DNA from: Agapetus fuscipes | Lineage: Eukaryota; Arthropoda; Insecta; Trichoptera; Glossosomatidae | DNA: 64,000 nucleotides | Direction: 5' to 3' | Assembly (NCBI GenBank): GCA_951799405.1 | Contig: OX637334.1 | Coordinates: 15,438,001-15,502,000, forward strand | Shown here: positions 63,745-64,000 of the stretch, piece by piece | Numbering within the stretch: the first letter of the stretch is position 1 | How the letters are laid out: each line of letters starts with the position of its first letter | Program-made: the position numbers and the translations under genes | Notes under the pieces: model-generated | Told to the model about the DNA's origin: nothing | Seen by the model: the letters and a program-made list of their open reading frames with translations, nothing else | Database searches by the model: none

Positions 63745-63830
63745 ATCGTAATGGGAATATTTGTCTGACGCCTTCGGTGGAATCGAACCTTAATCCTCTG
63801 GCTCAGATCGTAAGCACATCACCATCAACC
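63745..63830 (-). mobile_element. tRNA-like head fragment
   Basis: Minus strand: a head with B box GGTTCGATTCCACC preceded by ACGATCTGAGCCAGAGG. Body not identified within the window. Confidence 0.4.
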
Positions 63831-64000
63831 GGAGCTTATGTTTGTCATGAAGCATTCTTTAATGTACCCATGTACCTAGGGCACGTTTGAGGAATGGAAG
63901 ATACCACCTACTCTATCTTATCATTCAATAAAAAAAATACACTGAAAGAATCGCGTTTCAAAGTATACGACAATGATTTAAATAATTCATAGCCATGATG
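63831..64000. other. Unassigned to window end
   Basis: Nothing recognised. Confidence 0.4.

Overview
This is AT-rich eukaryotic DNA, almost certainly from an insect. No host protein-coding gene can be supported. There are no ribosome-binding-site or operon patterns, and the long reading frames all belong to transposons. The insect call rests on tRNA-derived SINEs, RTE- and Jockey-type LINEs, PIF/Harbinger-like MITEs and a short CCTAA run that matches the insect telomere motif. The order is not determined; base composition and LINE types would fit Lepidoptera, but that is a guess.

The window is a dense, nested collection of mobile elements of different ages. The youngest large element is a complete Ty3/gypsy-type LTR retrotransposon (47460-53225). 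It has 262-bp LTRs that look identical, a 4-bp AAAT target duplication, a lysine-tRNA-type primer binding site, a polypurine tract and one uninterrupted 1363-residue Gag-Pol frame. A 5'-truncated Jockey/CR1-type LINE with an intact 686-residue reverse transcriptase frame (about 5797-8440, minus strand) sits inside an older, decayed LINE. An RTE LINE at about 23875-25110 is broken by one nonsense codon. Two shorter LINE 3' ends lie at 15676-16430 and 17465-18480, with further worn fragments near 5330, 34955, 37760, 57235 and 58515.

Four repeat families make up most of the rest. (1) The 'LINE-tail unit' (LTU, about 250 bp) is the 3' end of the LINEs at 15.7 and 17.5 kb, but it recurs about 30 times alone, often with the same 5' boundary, so it behaves as a discrete mobile unit. 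(2) SINE-A has a tRNA-like head and a roughly 250-bp body; in two copies the head is preceded by a full-length 5S rRNA-like segment. (3) SINE-B has a different tRNA-like head and a poly-T end; one copy has a clean 13-bp target duplication. (4) Several MITE families with clear terminal inverted repeats are present, some with TTA target duplications.

The most unusual structures are the composite 5S-tRNA SINE (54414-54828 plus; 36497-36945 minus) and a family of very long, perfect hairpins (27880-28150 with 130-bp arms; 59061-59278 with 107-bp arms). The hairpins share flanking and internal motifs with half-copies elsewhere. Tandem arrays include a 17-bp minisatellite (37882-38190), a G-rich 19-bp array (about 41997-42170), a 20-bp array (37414-37480) and a 33-bp CCTAA-containing duplication (35741-35814).

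Insertion order can be read in places: MITE in SINE-B (1-475), SINE-A in LTU (54398-55050), LTU in a SINE-B head (53668-53955), Jockey LINE in an older LINE (5330-8650).
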